Below are positions 1-10,354 of a stretch of DNA of 11,303 bases, one piece after another. Both the position numbers and the translations under genes were made by a program. The notes beneath the pieces were generated by a model. That model was not told the origin of the DNA. It saw nothing but the letters and a program-made list of their open reading frames with translations, and made no database searches. The stretch lies in the NCBI GenBank assembly GCA_002284615.2, contig MU069886.1, forward strand, positions 36,504 to 47,806, given 5' to 3'. This DNA comes from Dunaliella salina (Eukaryota > Chlorophyta > Chlorophyceae > Chlamydomonadales > Dunaliellaceae). Within the stretch, counting starts at the first letter, position 1; the number at the start of each line of letters is the position of its first letter.

Positions 1-95
1 GCCAATTAATGACGCTTTGGAAACGTGATTTGTAATTAATTCATTTTTCGAATTAATGATTAATCATTAATTGCCCCGTTGGAAACGTACCGTGA
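1..95. repeat. AT-rich stretch with ATTAAT motifs and a 22-bp palindrome
   Basis: ATTAAT recurs several times, and ttggaaacgt occurs twice (17-26 and 80-89). Positions 51-72 are a perfect palindrome (attaatgattaatcattaat plus one matching base on each side). No gene is seen here. Confidence 0.85.
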
Positions 96-581
96 GTGTC
101 GTCAGAAATTACGATTTTTCATAGCTCGCAAGATGTGTACTTTCTAAGTGGAGCCTCCCAAGCGCCCAGACATGGACCCACATGCCCCAAGGGGCAGAAA
201 ACCCTTTTTGACTTGGGGTGCACAAAGCGGAAGCGGACAGAGGCTGATGGGCAGCCCAGGGAGCTCCGCACCTGTCTGGAGCCATCTCTTGCTGCCCGGG
301 TGGAGGAGCGGGACCGCCATGTAGCAGCTGTCATTGCTGCCAGGCCCCCTCCCCCCCCCCAGGCCTGTTGGCAGGCCCCGTACCCTGCACCCAGCCATCC
401 CTTCCTTTCCACAAGTCCTGTGGGTGCAGCTTGTCAAGGTGAAGCTTCCTGGGCAACAGGAGGGTGTGGCTGTGCGCTTGCACACCTCCAGTCATGCAGC
501 AGCAGCAGCAGAGCAGATAAAATGGATGGATTGATGTTCATTCAGAGCATAGCAAGGGTTTTAATTCCATTCAGAGCATAA
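96..581 (+). CDS. Doubtful coding fragment, unrecognised
   Basis: A 161-codon frame. Its middle third has some protein-like character: a QKTLFDLG motif (a loose resemblance to the Q-x-x-(L/I)-F short motifs near the ends of some DNA-transaction proteins), then a basic TKRKR run and a charged EERDRH segment. It is followed by a proline run from a poly-C tract and low-complexity Cys/Ser/Gln sequence. Two overlapping frames on the minus strand are also open through much of this part, which weakens the case. The Met is arbitrary, since an exon could start anywhere before it. I assign no function. Confidence 0.15.
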   Translation: MSSEITIFHSSQDVYFLSGASQAPRHGPTCPKGQKTLFDLGCTKRKRTEADGQPRELRTCLEPSLAARVEERDRHVAAVIAARPPPPPQACWQAPYPAPSHPFLSTSPVGAACQGEASWATGGCGCALAHLQSCSSSSRADKMDGLMFIQSIARVLIPFRA

Positions 582-588
582 CAAGGGG
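539..588 (+). repeat. Direct repeat cattcagagcata(g/a)caaggg x2
   Basis: Copies at 539-559 and 568-588, 29 bp apart. They are followed by a second direct repeat, ggttgcatggag, at 600 and 629, also offset by 29 bp. The shared offset suggests a decayed 29-bp tandem array. Confidence 0.8.
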
Positions 589-722
589 ACCAGGGGAGGG
601 GTTGCATGGAGTTTAGACCGGGAATGAGGGTTGCATGGAGGACTGACCTGGGACCAGGGGACTGAGGATCGTCAGGAGAACTGATAGCGTTGAGGACCAG
701 GGCCTGAGCCAGTTGTTGCAGT

Positions 723-862
723 TCGCAAGCTTTGCTGATGTTGCCATTTTGAGGAGTTCGCAAATTTTACTAACTTCTGGACCCCCCTCGCAAGATGTCA
801 AAAGTCGCAGAAAAATTATTAAATTGTGTTGGACACCTCGCAAGATAGGTGCGTCGCAAGAT
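723..862 (+). repeat. Cluster of tcgcaa / tcgcaagat words
   Basis: tcgcaagat occurs at 788, 838 and 854, with one more copy at 126. The shorter tcgcaa occurs at 723 and 758. Spacing is irregular. The cluster overlaps no convincing gene. Confidence 0.7.
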
Positions 863-1144
863 AGTAGTGTCGCTACGGTATTGTATTACAGTATACAATT
901 GTGTACAATAACAAATTTGCAAATTGTTATACAAAAGTGAGTTGCTGCACAGTTACGGGACAAAAACTGAGCAGCGGACGCCCATGCATACCTGCCCTTC
1001 CAGGCACCCTCAACTGGCTTGCAAGTCCACTAACTGCCCTCCTGACTTCACCATGCATAATCACATCATACATTGTCTACTATCCTGGAAGTTTAAACTG
1101 GTTTGTCGCACATCCATGTTCACCTATAAACCCGCTGCCGCCCA

Positions 1145-1160
1145 CACCCTTGCAAGGGTG
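1145..1160. repeat. 16-bp perfect palindrome
   Basis: cacccttgcaagggtg is its own reverse complement. It is isolated, with no neighbouring gene to regulate that I can identify. Confidence 0.75.
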
Positions 1161-1596
1161 GGCAATTGCACATATAGCACTAACTCCCAGCCATGCACAC
1201 AGACCCCCCCTTTTACTGAATTTACCCAAAGAGGGTGCCAATAGACAGTTCTCGAGCTCAGGAATCCAATGTTGTCTTTAGAATTCTATAGAATTGGCCC
1301 AGATCTTTTCTAGAAAGATTCTGGAGGGGGTGTCCCAAAAAGTTGAAAAGCCCATTTTCACCGCCAACCCCCCCCCCCTCCCACCTCCTCGGATCAGACC
1401 CATACATATACCAATTGATAGCCCTTGGTCCCAGGATTCCGAATGTATAATTTTTTGTAGGGCGGACACATGTATTCCAAAAGTTATGCTTCTTGGAGGC
1501 ACCTGACTTGCAGGAAAAAATGTCTTCTAGGGGACGTATTGTCAAATCAGACAGGAACTGAAGTTGTCAATACACTCTCCACTCTCCAATGGCACA

Positions 1597-1660
1597 CCGC
1601 CCGGGGTAACCTCTCTTCCAGCCGCCCGGGGTACACCGCCCGGGGTTCACCGCCCGGGGT
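1597..1660 (+). repeat. GC-rich tandem repeat ccgcccggggt x4
   Basis: Identical 11-bp cores at 1597, 1622, 1636 and 1650; the last three form a 14-bp tandem. The first core and the last are each followed by (a/g)(a/c)cctctcttcca. Each core contains the palindrome CCCGGG. Confidence 0.93.
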
Positions 1661-3349
1661 AGCCTCTCTTCCAAAGACTTCACAGTCTAGCTCTCCAGCT
1701 CTCCACGACGCACACAGCTAGGCAAGCAGCCTGGCACCAATGCCTCTGCTTCGCCACCACTCTTGCCTCAACCGCCCGCCTGGGCCAGACCCTTCTCCCC
1801 AAGCCAATCACCTGGTCAATAACCTCCCGAGCAAGGTCCAACAGGTGCATAGGCTCCGACGGGGCATGAGGTGGAAAGAGACCTGGCGCTTGCCCTGGCA
1901 AGGGGCCCCCAGAGCGGGGGGCCATGGTAATGCCTGGGCTAGAGGCTCGGAAGGTACACATGCGTGTGGGTGGCATGCCGCGGATGTTGTCTGCTCTGCT
2001 GAGAGCCTCGCATCAGAGAGAACACACCTTTTGGGCCTGTCCTCATGCTCAGGCGGCGATGGGCGTCCTGACTAAAATCCTGCCTCTGAACACCCTTGTG
2101 CTTTTCATGCATGTGTGGTCGCTCGTTCCCCCTTGCATTAGTATCAAAGCTCATGTTTGGTGGGTTGCTTGTCTATGTGCCTTGATTGGGATTTGTGGGG
2201 TTGTTGGTTTGTACTTGTGTGTTCGTTGTGTACAAAGAGAGGTGTCAAGGGTTGGAGTGGTGGAGAAAGCACGCATTGAGTGCATGAGTTCGTTTTTTTG
2301 CCATGGATGTTGAGTTTAATCTCTGTAGTGGAGACGTTCTGCTTATTTTGCCCACCATGGCAGACAGCTCAACCCTAGAAATAAGAAATATGTGCCTTGA
2401 GCGCAATGCTCAGACTTCGGTATTAAAGATGCAATTTGCAACTCTCATCACTTGAAGGAGCAAAGTACAAACTTTTTCTTAGAGGGACTGGAAGACTTTG
2501 TTGCTTGCCAAGGGACGCAACCTCCCTTGGCCAACTCTAATGCCTGAACATCTGTTTATCGCCGTAGACCAAAATCTTAACTTGGTGGTTGTGAGGCTTT
2601 ATTCCTACGTCTTTGAACGTTGTGCATGCTCCTTTTTGGTCTCGGTAGGAGTTGTGCCTTTCCGCGTGGTCCCTTTGTCTCCTCTTTCTTGTGCGCCTGC
2701 CTCTCAGTCTTTCTTTTCAGGTGCTAACTTTTTCTTTAGCAGACGCCCTCAAACGTCCTTAGGCACTTGTGATTATAAAAAGTACGCAGGATTTCAATGT
2801 GCCTCAGTCATAATTTGTGGGAGGATAGCAAGGAAGCGGAATGCCTATGGATGTGTACAGCGCAAGGATGGCAGGGACACACTGAAAATGGACCAGTGAA
2901 AGGACACTCAACGGCCCTTGCTTAAAGTTGCACAGGAGCATGACTTTTGGACGGCACGTCGTAACCTGTTTGAGCTGTGAATTTTGAATCTGAGCTCACA
3001 GACTGTTGGTAGCTATACATATAAGGTTACACGGGTCTAGACTTTTCCGGAACCTCTCCAGAATTTTCTAAATAGTTTTATCTGAATTGTCAACACCAGA
3101 CATGTTCTTCAACTTACGGGGTTTTGTGGGTTTGGAGCTGGAACATGCAGTTGAGAACAAGCGGAAGAGAGTTCAAGCGTCAAGGAGGCTAACTGACATC
3201 CTCCTGATCCCCATTACCTTCGTAATTGGAGCTCATCAGGGCTAGGCTGTGCCAAACTGGAAGTTTAAGGGCCCTTTGGTGAGGGAGCCCTGCTAGCTTG
3301 CTGGTTAGGGAACTTGACTTTAACGGCTGCATTAAAGTAACGCCCCATA

Positions 3350-3398
3350 GCTTCCATTTATTTAGCTTCCATTCATTTAATGCTTCCATTCATTTATT
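3350..3398 (+). repeat. Triplicated gcttccatt(t/c)attta; two AATAAA on the minus strand
   Basis: gcttccatt occurs at 3350, 3365 and 3382. Read on the minus strand, AATAAA occurs at 3398-3393 and 3362-3357, about 480-520 nt past the BCKDHA stop. These could be polyadenylation signals, but in such AT-rich repeats they could equally be chance. Confidence 0.45.
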
Positions 3399-3432
3399 CA
3401 TTTATCTACTTGTTCGATTGTTAACCTTTTAT

Positions 3433-3487
3433 CCCCCCCTCCCCCCCCCCCCCTCTCTCTCTCTCTCTCTTCTTTCCTTCCTTCCTA
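3433..3487. repeat. Poly-C / (CT)n / (CTTT)n tract
   Basis: A homopyrimidine run of C, then CT dinucleotides, then ttcc units. It lies about 390-445 nt downstream of the BCKDHA stop. On the gene's sense strand it is a purine tract (GA then poly-G). Confidence 0.95.
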
Positions 3488-3876
3488 TCTTTTCCTTTGG
3501 CTAGTGACAATCTTGTTGGCAAACTGAGCAAAGAGGGCATGGAACTTGCAAGCCAGATAAGAGCACATTGGTGGTCAAGGCTTACCTGCCTGAAATGATC
3601 AACAGTGTGCTCAGCACAGCAAAATTCACCAATAGCCAAAAGTATGGCGAAATTTCTTGCAACAATGCTCTGAAATGCTGCCAAACGAGACATTCAATGC
3701 ATCCGGGGAGGGGAAGGCTACAGCCTCACACCATGCAATAATGATCCTTCATGGCCCGATCGCCCAGCACCTAGCCTGCTACCACTAGTTTTTGGACATA
3801 CACATTTGTTCCCAACCCAGAGTCAGGTTGGATCCAGGTTGGGGGAGGGATGTAACAATTCAAGAAGGGTCGTTAC

Positions 3877-4008
3877 TCAGTCTTGGTCACCATTCGACCA
3901 ATTAACTAACTGCGAGTCATCCATCCCGCGCAAAAAAGGGGGGTTGATAGGCACACCAGGAGGCACCATCCCGGGGTGTTTTGCCACAAACTGGAGAGTC
4001 TCAGCCAT
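3877..4008 (-). CDS. BCKDHA: BCKDHA exon o (terminal coding exon and stop)
   Basis: 132 nt: 43 codons and a TGA at 3879-3877. The acceptor has a good pyrimidine tract (gtctccttcacag|ATG). The first part ([17 protein letters not shown]) occupies the place of the family's final helix. It is followed by about 25 residues with no counterpart I recognise. An additional splice within the tail cannot be excluded, for instance after GACTCGCAG, but no GT follows that position. Confidence 0.82.
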   Translation of the reverse strand: MAETLQFVAKHPGMVPPGVPINPPFLRGMDDSQLVNWSNGDQD

Positions 4009-7000
4009 CTGTGAAGGAGACAAAAAAATAGGCAACCAATTTAACACAGAAGCATGAAGGCACTTCTCTGAGTAAGCAACTGGCATTTCTTCCACCTCTC
4101 AGGGAAATGCAGCAATCAAAGGTACAGAGAGAAGAAGCATTCATGTTTGATAATGATGCTACCAAAAAGTGCACAACCCTCATTGCCAGACAAATTTTAG
4201 TGTGTGTTTACTTTCTTGTAAGGTGAGTTAATAAGATGGAGATGCAAGGGAAACCTTTGGTTTGGATGAACAGTGGTACCGCGGTTGAAGGGGGCATAAT
4301 TGATGACAATGCAATTGTGACAATCCATTTTCACAAATTATTGACACAATTGATGACAACGTATTGTGACATCCATTTGCAACTCACAAGACCGAATCAC
4401 CAACCTGTTCTTGAAGGTTGGGGGTTACTTGGGCGTAAACATCTGTAAATAGGTTTGACAGATCCGGCTTTGGTTGTGAAGCTGCCTCTGACAGAGCCTG
4501 GGAGATCTGTTCATGTAGACAATTAGGTTTTCTGAGCACAGGCAACAAAGCAGGCATGCAGGACTCTCCCATGATGCATTTTCCCTTGTGGCTTCCATGA
4601 CAGGCAAATCTTGACTTCTGGTATCAGTTGTTCTGTTGGACTCCAATTCAAGAACGAGGAGGATCCATAGACTTCAATTCCAAGGACTAAGCCCGGTATG
4701 TGAAGACACCGGGCTTGAGGCCTCACACAGCATGAACGTGACCTGTATGGCCATCTTTCCTTATGGATTTTTTCAACACACCAAGCAGCCCAACTATCTT
4801 TTTGCTCGTTGTCCTCACGTTTGCAGCCCCTCAAAGAGCTTGGTCTGGGTACTCACAACGCCACCAAGCTTGCTCCGAGTTCAGAGCTTCATGCTCAAAC
4901 TGTCCAGTGTGCTCAAAGATGCTAGTGCCAGACGAGCTCTCAAGATAACACCTTGATTCTGATCAGCCAGATCCGCACAGGGTAATACCAGTACCCCGCC
5001 TGATCCCCAGTGACTCTTTCTTCTCCTATCTTTGGTTGAGGGGATACAAAGTGCCTCAGCCTTAAGTTCCTTACCCCCTGATGCGGTGGCAATCCTTGCA
5101 AAATTCAAGCAGGTCAAAACTATTTGTCAGCGGCCCTTGATTGCATCAATGGTTTGGTCCACAACACACAATAACACTTTCCTTTCAGTTCCTGGGGCGG
5201 GGTGCTTTCAGCTGTCCTCCAGATGCATTGCAATATTTTTTCCTGGATTTGTGGTGAGGGGAAGTCATGGCTCTTTTGAGCCCATTGTGTCTCTTTTACC
5301 TAAATTGATGCAGGCGAGCTTTCCCTCTGCCTATTTTCCTTTTCCCTTTTCTTTTCTTTCGTTTTTTGGCCCGCATGCCACAGCTGGCCTCCAAGGGCTC
5401 CAGGTAATGGCTGTCTTGTTTGTCTGTCTTGAATGAATGGCTGTGGTTCTGCTACCTATGCATACATGCTAGGCTTGTGACAGAGCAATCAGTTGATCCC
5501 TAAAGCACCTCGATTTAAATGCCTCTCACTGTGTGAGCCAATGTGCTAGACACCCCTCACCCCGGCTTCCCTTACCTGCTTCCGAGTATGTTTCCTGAGT
5601 GCTTCCTCCTCCTCGTCGCTCCACCACCCTTTTGATTGGATCCAGTGTCCAAAACGCCGCACAGGGCATGGGTAAGAAAGGGCTTCAAAGTTTGACCGAT
5701 ACCTGCTTGCAACGTTTCCAGCCAACATCAGTGAATCCCATATCATCTTGGCCATGCTAACGTTCAAAGTACACATGTGTGCACTGAGGCCCAACCCATG
5801 TTGCTTGTTTAGAGTGTTGCTTGTAGCTTGCAATGTGCAAACACGAGTGTGTACACACAGCGTGCACAAACCAGGAAGCTACAGAGTTTTGGCTTGCCTG
5901 CTGCTGTCATCTGAGGTGGAATGGTGGCCGCTCCGGTACGACAAGCACTCCACCAGAATAGGCTGGCAGCCCTACATGGAGTTCAATTTATGGCATGCGC
6001 AGAACAAGATGCCATGAAAAGTTTCATGAGTAACTTCATTTGCCTGTGTGCTCTTTTTGAATCATTACATTCTCCTACATTTACATGCCTTCCATCATCA
6101 AGGACGCGCACTGCATCTGTGCAGCCCCCCGTTCTTCTAATAATGCATCCCATATAGGTCTTTCTGCCCTGGCATCAGGCCTTGACTGTGCTCCCAATGG
6201 AAATTGTTGCATGCTGGACTTGTTTCCTAAACCCTAAACCCTAAACCCTGACTCAAATTAGCAGAGGTGCTTCGACTATTGTCACCATTCACACCCATCC
6301 TCCCCTGCTGAGTACCAGCTTCAAGGCACACCTCTCAAAACTTGGGCAGAAACAGGAAAAATCCGAGCTTGCTTGCACTTGCTGGTCCCCGCACCTCAAT
6401 TGCCTTCTCCCTTGCGTAGCTACACGCGTGGTAGACCGCACGCGCATCTCCACCATCAACACGAATTGCAATCATACCATTTGCAAATGCCCTTGCGCAT
6501 ACACCATCACCTGTGGCACATAAATTGGGCAAAAACATGCATTTCAAACAAAATAACTTGCTAGTCAAGCACCAGGTGTTAGTGACGAAAGAAAACAGGG
6601 ACTCAAGAAATCCAAGATTTCATCTCCTATGTCAACTTGAGGCATGTACATCATCCTCTGGAACCTGGGGGCAAGATGAAGAAGGTTCATGAATTAATTG
6701 ACGCAATCAGTCCTCAGTCTTTGCCACACAGCACTCAGCAATGGTCAATGAAACAAATTTCTTACAGCCAGGGATGCTTGCTGCAGAATATGCTGCGCGA
6801 ACAGGTGATGGAAGTCCCAGAAATCTTAAAGAATACTTACAAGGAAATTGCAGAAACAAAAAAAGAAAGAGAGGAAAAAAGTGTGGAGGTAGAGTGAAAA
6901 TGTTTTTACATACGCAAAGGAAGAAGGAGAGCAACTCCCGACAGGCTTGTTTCTTACGGGACCCATTCCTCTGCATGACACCTGAGCTGTCCTGGTGCTG

Positions 7001-10000
7001 TCCTCGTGTGTCCATCTTTGTGAGGGCAGCACACTTCGAACCCCAAAAGTTGCTTGCTCAAGATAGGGAGATACACCTTGTTGAACACAATCACTGCCTC
7101 GAGACTGACCCTTGCCCGGCCTACCGGCTGTAGCTGCCTGGAACGCTATCACCATCTCAGTAAGTCCCACCAGACCAAGAGAATAAGCAGCACAGAAGTC
7201 TACTCCAGCAAGTTGGCCTCCACCAAGGACACCCTTGACTCTGCTGTCAAGAATCCGCACCCAGAGCATGAGGGACCCAAACAGACATAACAAGGAAATA
7301 ACAACCTTGCATACCATACTGCCTGGCAAAGGAGGCATGGCCTATGACAACTTCATGATCGCTCATCCGGATACCAGCTCAGCATCTGGATTTTCTTAGC
7401 CTAGCTTATCATGCAGAAAACTTGACTGAGTTGCCATGCACTCCAGGACTTGAAAACCCATCAACGCAGGCACGAATTCCACTTGTTTTGGTTCTTTAAG
7501 CAGGGAAGTTGCTTGCTTTCTGGGAAAGATAGTGCAAGGCAGGACGAGAAGAGTCCAAGCCTGCAAGATCCTGGCTGCGCAGGCGCTAAAACCTCTGTAG
7601 CTATCCTGTTGGCTAGTAACTTAGAATTGGCTTGGCCTGTGCACTTCCATAATGCTAAGGTGCAACAGCCAACCAGATCCTCCCTTGTTTTGTAATGCTT
7701 GCTACCTCATGGAGCTCAGTTTTTGTCAAGCATGGGGGGCTCATGTGAAAACCCAATCAGCTAGCTTTTTGAATGCTTTCCTATTGCAAATGGACAGTCT
7801 GCCTTTCTCTTCTGGAAATAGCAACATGAGAGAAGCAAAATACGGATGCCTATCTATATGTTCCTGCTCACCTTTGTACTGCTCATGAATAGGTGTGCTG
7901 CAAGCAAAAGAAATTTGTAGATTAGTGCTGAAGCCTTCAGTGAAGGGCATCAAATCATGGATTGGAGAAAACTTGCCAGCACAAACAAGCAATGGAAGCT
8001 TATGCTGACGTGGTCAGGAAGAAAATAGTGGAAGGAATCCTGCACGACTCATGCTACTCATGATACCAAGCATATGCGAAGGAAGGGATGGCAGGCGTGG
8101 TGTAATGGAGAAACCACCTCTTTTGTCGGGCGAGGAACAAAGCCTTCCAGACAAACACAAAATACCTGATGGCATAGCCATTGTTGCGGCAGATGAAGAG
8201 GCAGGGCACGCCGAGGACAGCTGCAAAGTTCAATGCAGCTGCAGCATCACCTTCACTTGCCGCTCCCTTGCATTTGCAGTGTGCCAGTGTAAAAAGATCT
8301 AGTCATGTCGCAGCTGTGGAATCACTCAGTTTACCAAGGCTCTCTTCTGCTTTCACCACTTGTAGCAGGATATTGCGGGCATCAGGGCATCAAAAGCTGA
8401 AAATCTAAAAATCTGGGACATGCTGAGTTGTTTGGCCTTACCTCACCAAAATAGCACGCGCTAATAGATGTTGATTGCTCCATCTGCATGCATGCATGCA
8501 TGCAAAGCATTTCTTTGAAATGTGGGGCCCCATTCTGACAATAAGCTCCCACACATGAACATAGCAGCCTTCAAAACAAGAGTCCACGCTGGACATAGCC
8601 AGCGTGCATTAAGGAAAGACGCAACAATTTGCGCTGGCTCAAAGAGTGAGTCCCATCAAACCAAAGCAAAGGGTGACCTCAGCTGTCATAATGGAGCAAA
8701 CCTTGAGAGCGTATGCTGCACCGCAGGCATGCAACATCTGTGTTGCCAGAGGAGAAGATATTGTCTGGAAATGTAGATCTGTGTGGATCAGTATAGAAAC
8801 AAGGTTCTGAATGCGTACAGAGGGGGAAAGAATGCAAAACACACTGGTTTGTGCTCATCTACGAGGGACATGCTGCACACCAACAAGGTTATGGCTGAAC
8901 ATATGCTTGACACTTAACCTGAAGGTGTACCTGTGCGTGGGTAAGAATGCCAGGAAAAATGCTACACAAGGATTAAGACTGAATAGCGCCGTATGCTCCC
9001 CACATGCTTCCCCCCCCTTCAAACATTGTACTTGCACAAGGAAGACTCACCAGAGCTGCCATAATGAATGGGCATCTGCCGACCCTGGTATTGTAAGGAC
9101 ACACCATGAGAAGGAGGAGAATGTGGATTCACAGGCCCATATTGCTGTGTTATGAACAGCCATCCCCATTGCCCCAGGCATGGTGATAACAATGATCATA
9201 GTGTTATGTGTGCGAGCACGCCATCAATGCTGCCAAGCCATCGGCGCATCAATGATAATCATTTGACGCTGCCACATTATTATATGATGCTGCCAAGTAT
9301 TCAGTGCACAAACGATTATCAATTGATGCTGCCAAGTTATAATATGCTGCTGCAAAGTGACCAGCGCATCAAGGATTATCAAATGATGCTGCCAAGTGAT
9401 CAGTGCATCAATGCTAATCAAGTCATGCTGCCGAGTGATCAGTGCATCATTGATATTCATATGGTGCTGCCAAGTGACCAGTGCATCAATGACAATCATC
9501 TGATGCTGAGCACAAGACGGCACTGACCCACACTTTGAAACATCAGTGTGCTCAGCCTGCAAAAACAGCAGAGATTGCTTGTCAAGAGCAACAGCTTATG
9601 GAGCGCACCTTGCCACTTTCAAACATGTTCCCGTAGAGCTGGTCTGCAAATTTTTGAAATGAAAAGCCACGATACATGAGCACACCTTGCTCTCGGTACT
9701 GCACATTGGTGAAAGGACATTGATGGGTTGTATGGCAGAGGACATTGCAAAAGAAAGGGAAGAAAAGACTGGGTACACCAAAAGGCTGCTTGCATACAGG
9801 TAAGGTTTTGTTTCAAGCAAGCTTGCAAGAATCTTATCACAGGGCCCTCCTGAACTAGATACATGTAGAAAGACGTTCTTATGAGCATCAGAACATTGCA
9901 GAGCTAAAATGTCGACCATCTTCATGAGTTCAAGAGCAAGAAGCAGCAAATGTGGGCTGAGACAATTTGTTCTTCTTAGCTATCAAATCTGCAGGCGTAC

Positions 10001-10354
10001 CTGTGCGAAGACCTGCAAGCGTGAGCAAAGAGGAGAAGCACATGTTCAGCTTGATGACATTTGCAAGGAATTAAATTCTCTGCATTGATGCATACCTACA
10101 AATCACCACAAATTGCACACCGTTTTAACTAGACTTGACTTGTTGGGAAAGTCATTTATGCTTGTCAATACTTAGGTGTGCATGAAAGCAGATCTTGGTG
10201 ATGTGTACAGCTGCGCAAGGAACAAAAAAAGCACAAAAAGCACAAAAAACACAAAAAAGCAAAAAAAAGTAGGGGCATCTCTCTAGGCCTCTTGCGCATC
10301 TGCTACCAACAGTTAGGGTTATTCCCTTATCCTAAGGCTTCCCTCGATGCATAA

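Larger units (their letters stand above)
863..3876. other. Region without a defensible gene; contains the BCKDHA 3' UTR at its right end
   Basis: Open frames up to 133 codons (for example 2498-2899 and 1924-2313, both plus strand) show no recognisable domain. I could not build a spliced model from them. The BCKDHA stop is at 3877, so transcript sequence continues leftward from 3876 for an unknown distance. Confidence 0.6.

Noticed and set aside
1251..1316. Cluster of six-base restriction sites (CTCGAG, GAGCTC, GAATTC, AGATCT, TCTAGA) resembling a cloning polylinker
   Set aside because: The sites are spread over about 65 bp with ordinary sequence between them, and no vector sequence is recognisable. 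Chance is more likely than contamination.
2357..2455. 32-codon frame beginning in a CCACCATGG start context
   Set aside because: It is short, has no recognisable motif and no supported splice partner. The start context alone is not enough.
2498..2899. 133-codon plus-strand frame
   Set aside because: Residue composition looks like random translation, with no domain or repeat. No convincing upstream or downstream exon was found.
6389..6400. Alternative exon k end a few codons further (…GPA|GTGCAAG)
   Set aside because: Joining at GAG|GTGCGG restores the exact family spacing to QPILVE in exon l; the longer form would add residues and break the phase.
6826..7338. Longest open frame in the window, minus strand, 170 codons
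   Set aside because: It is entirely inside intron 10, between two proven exons. It has no domain or family resemblance, and its end is low-complexity sequence from an A-rich tract.
9152..9562. Overlapping 112- and 124-codon frames on opposite strands
   Set aside because: They stay open only because the 39/21-bp minisatellite periods are multiples of three. Several BCKDHA exons flank the array on both sides.
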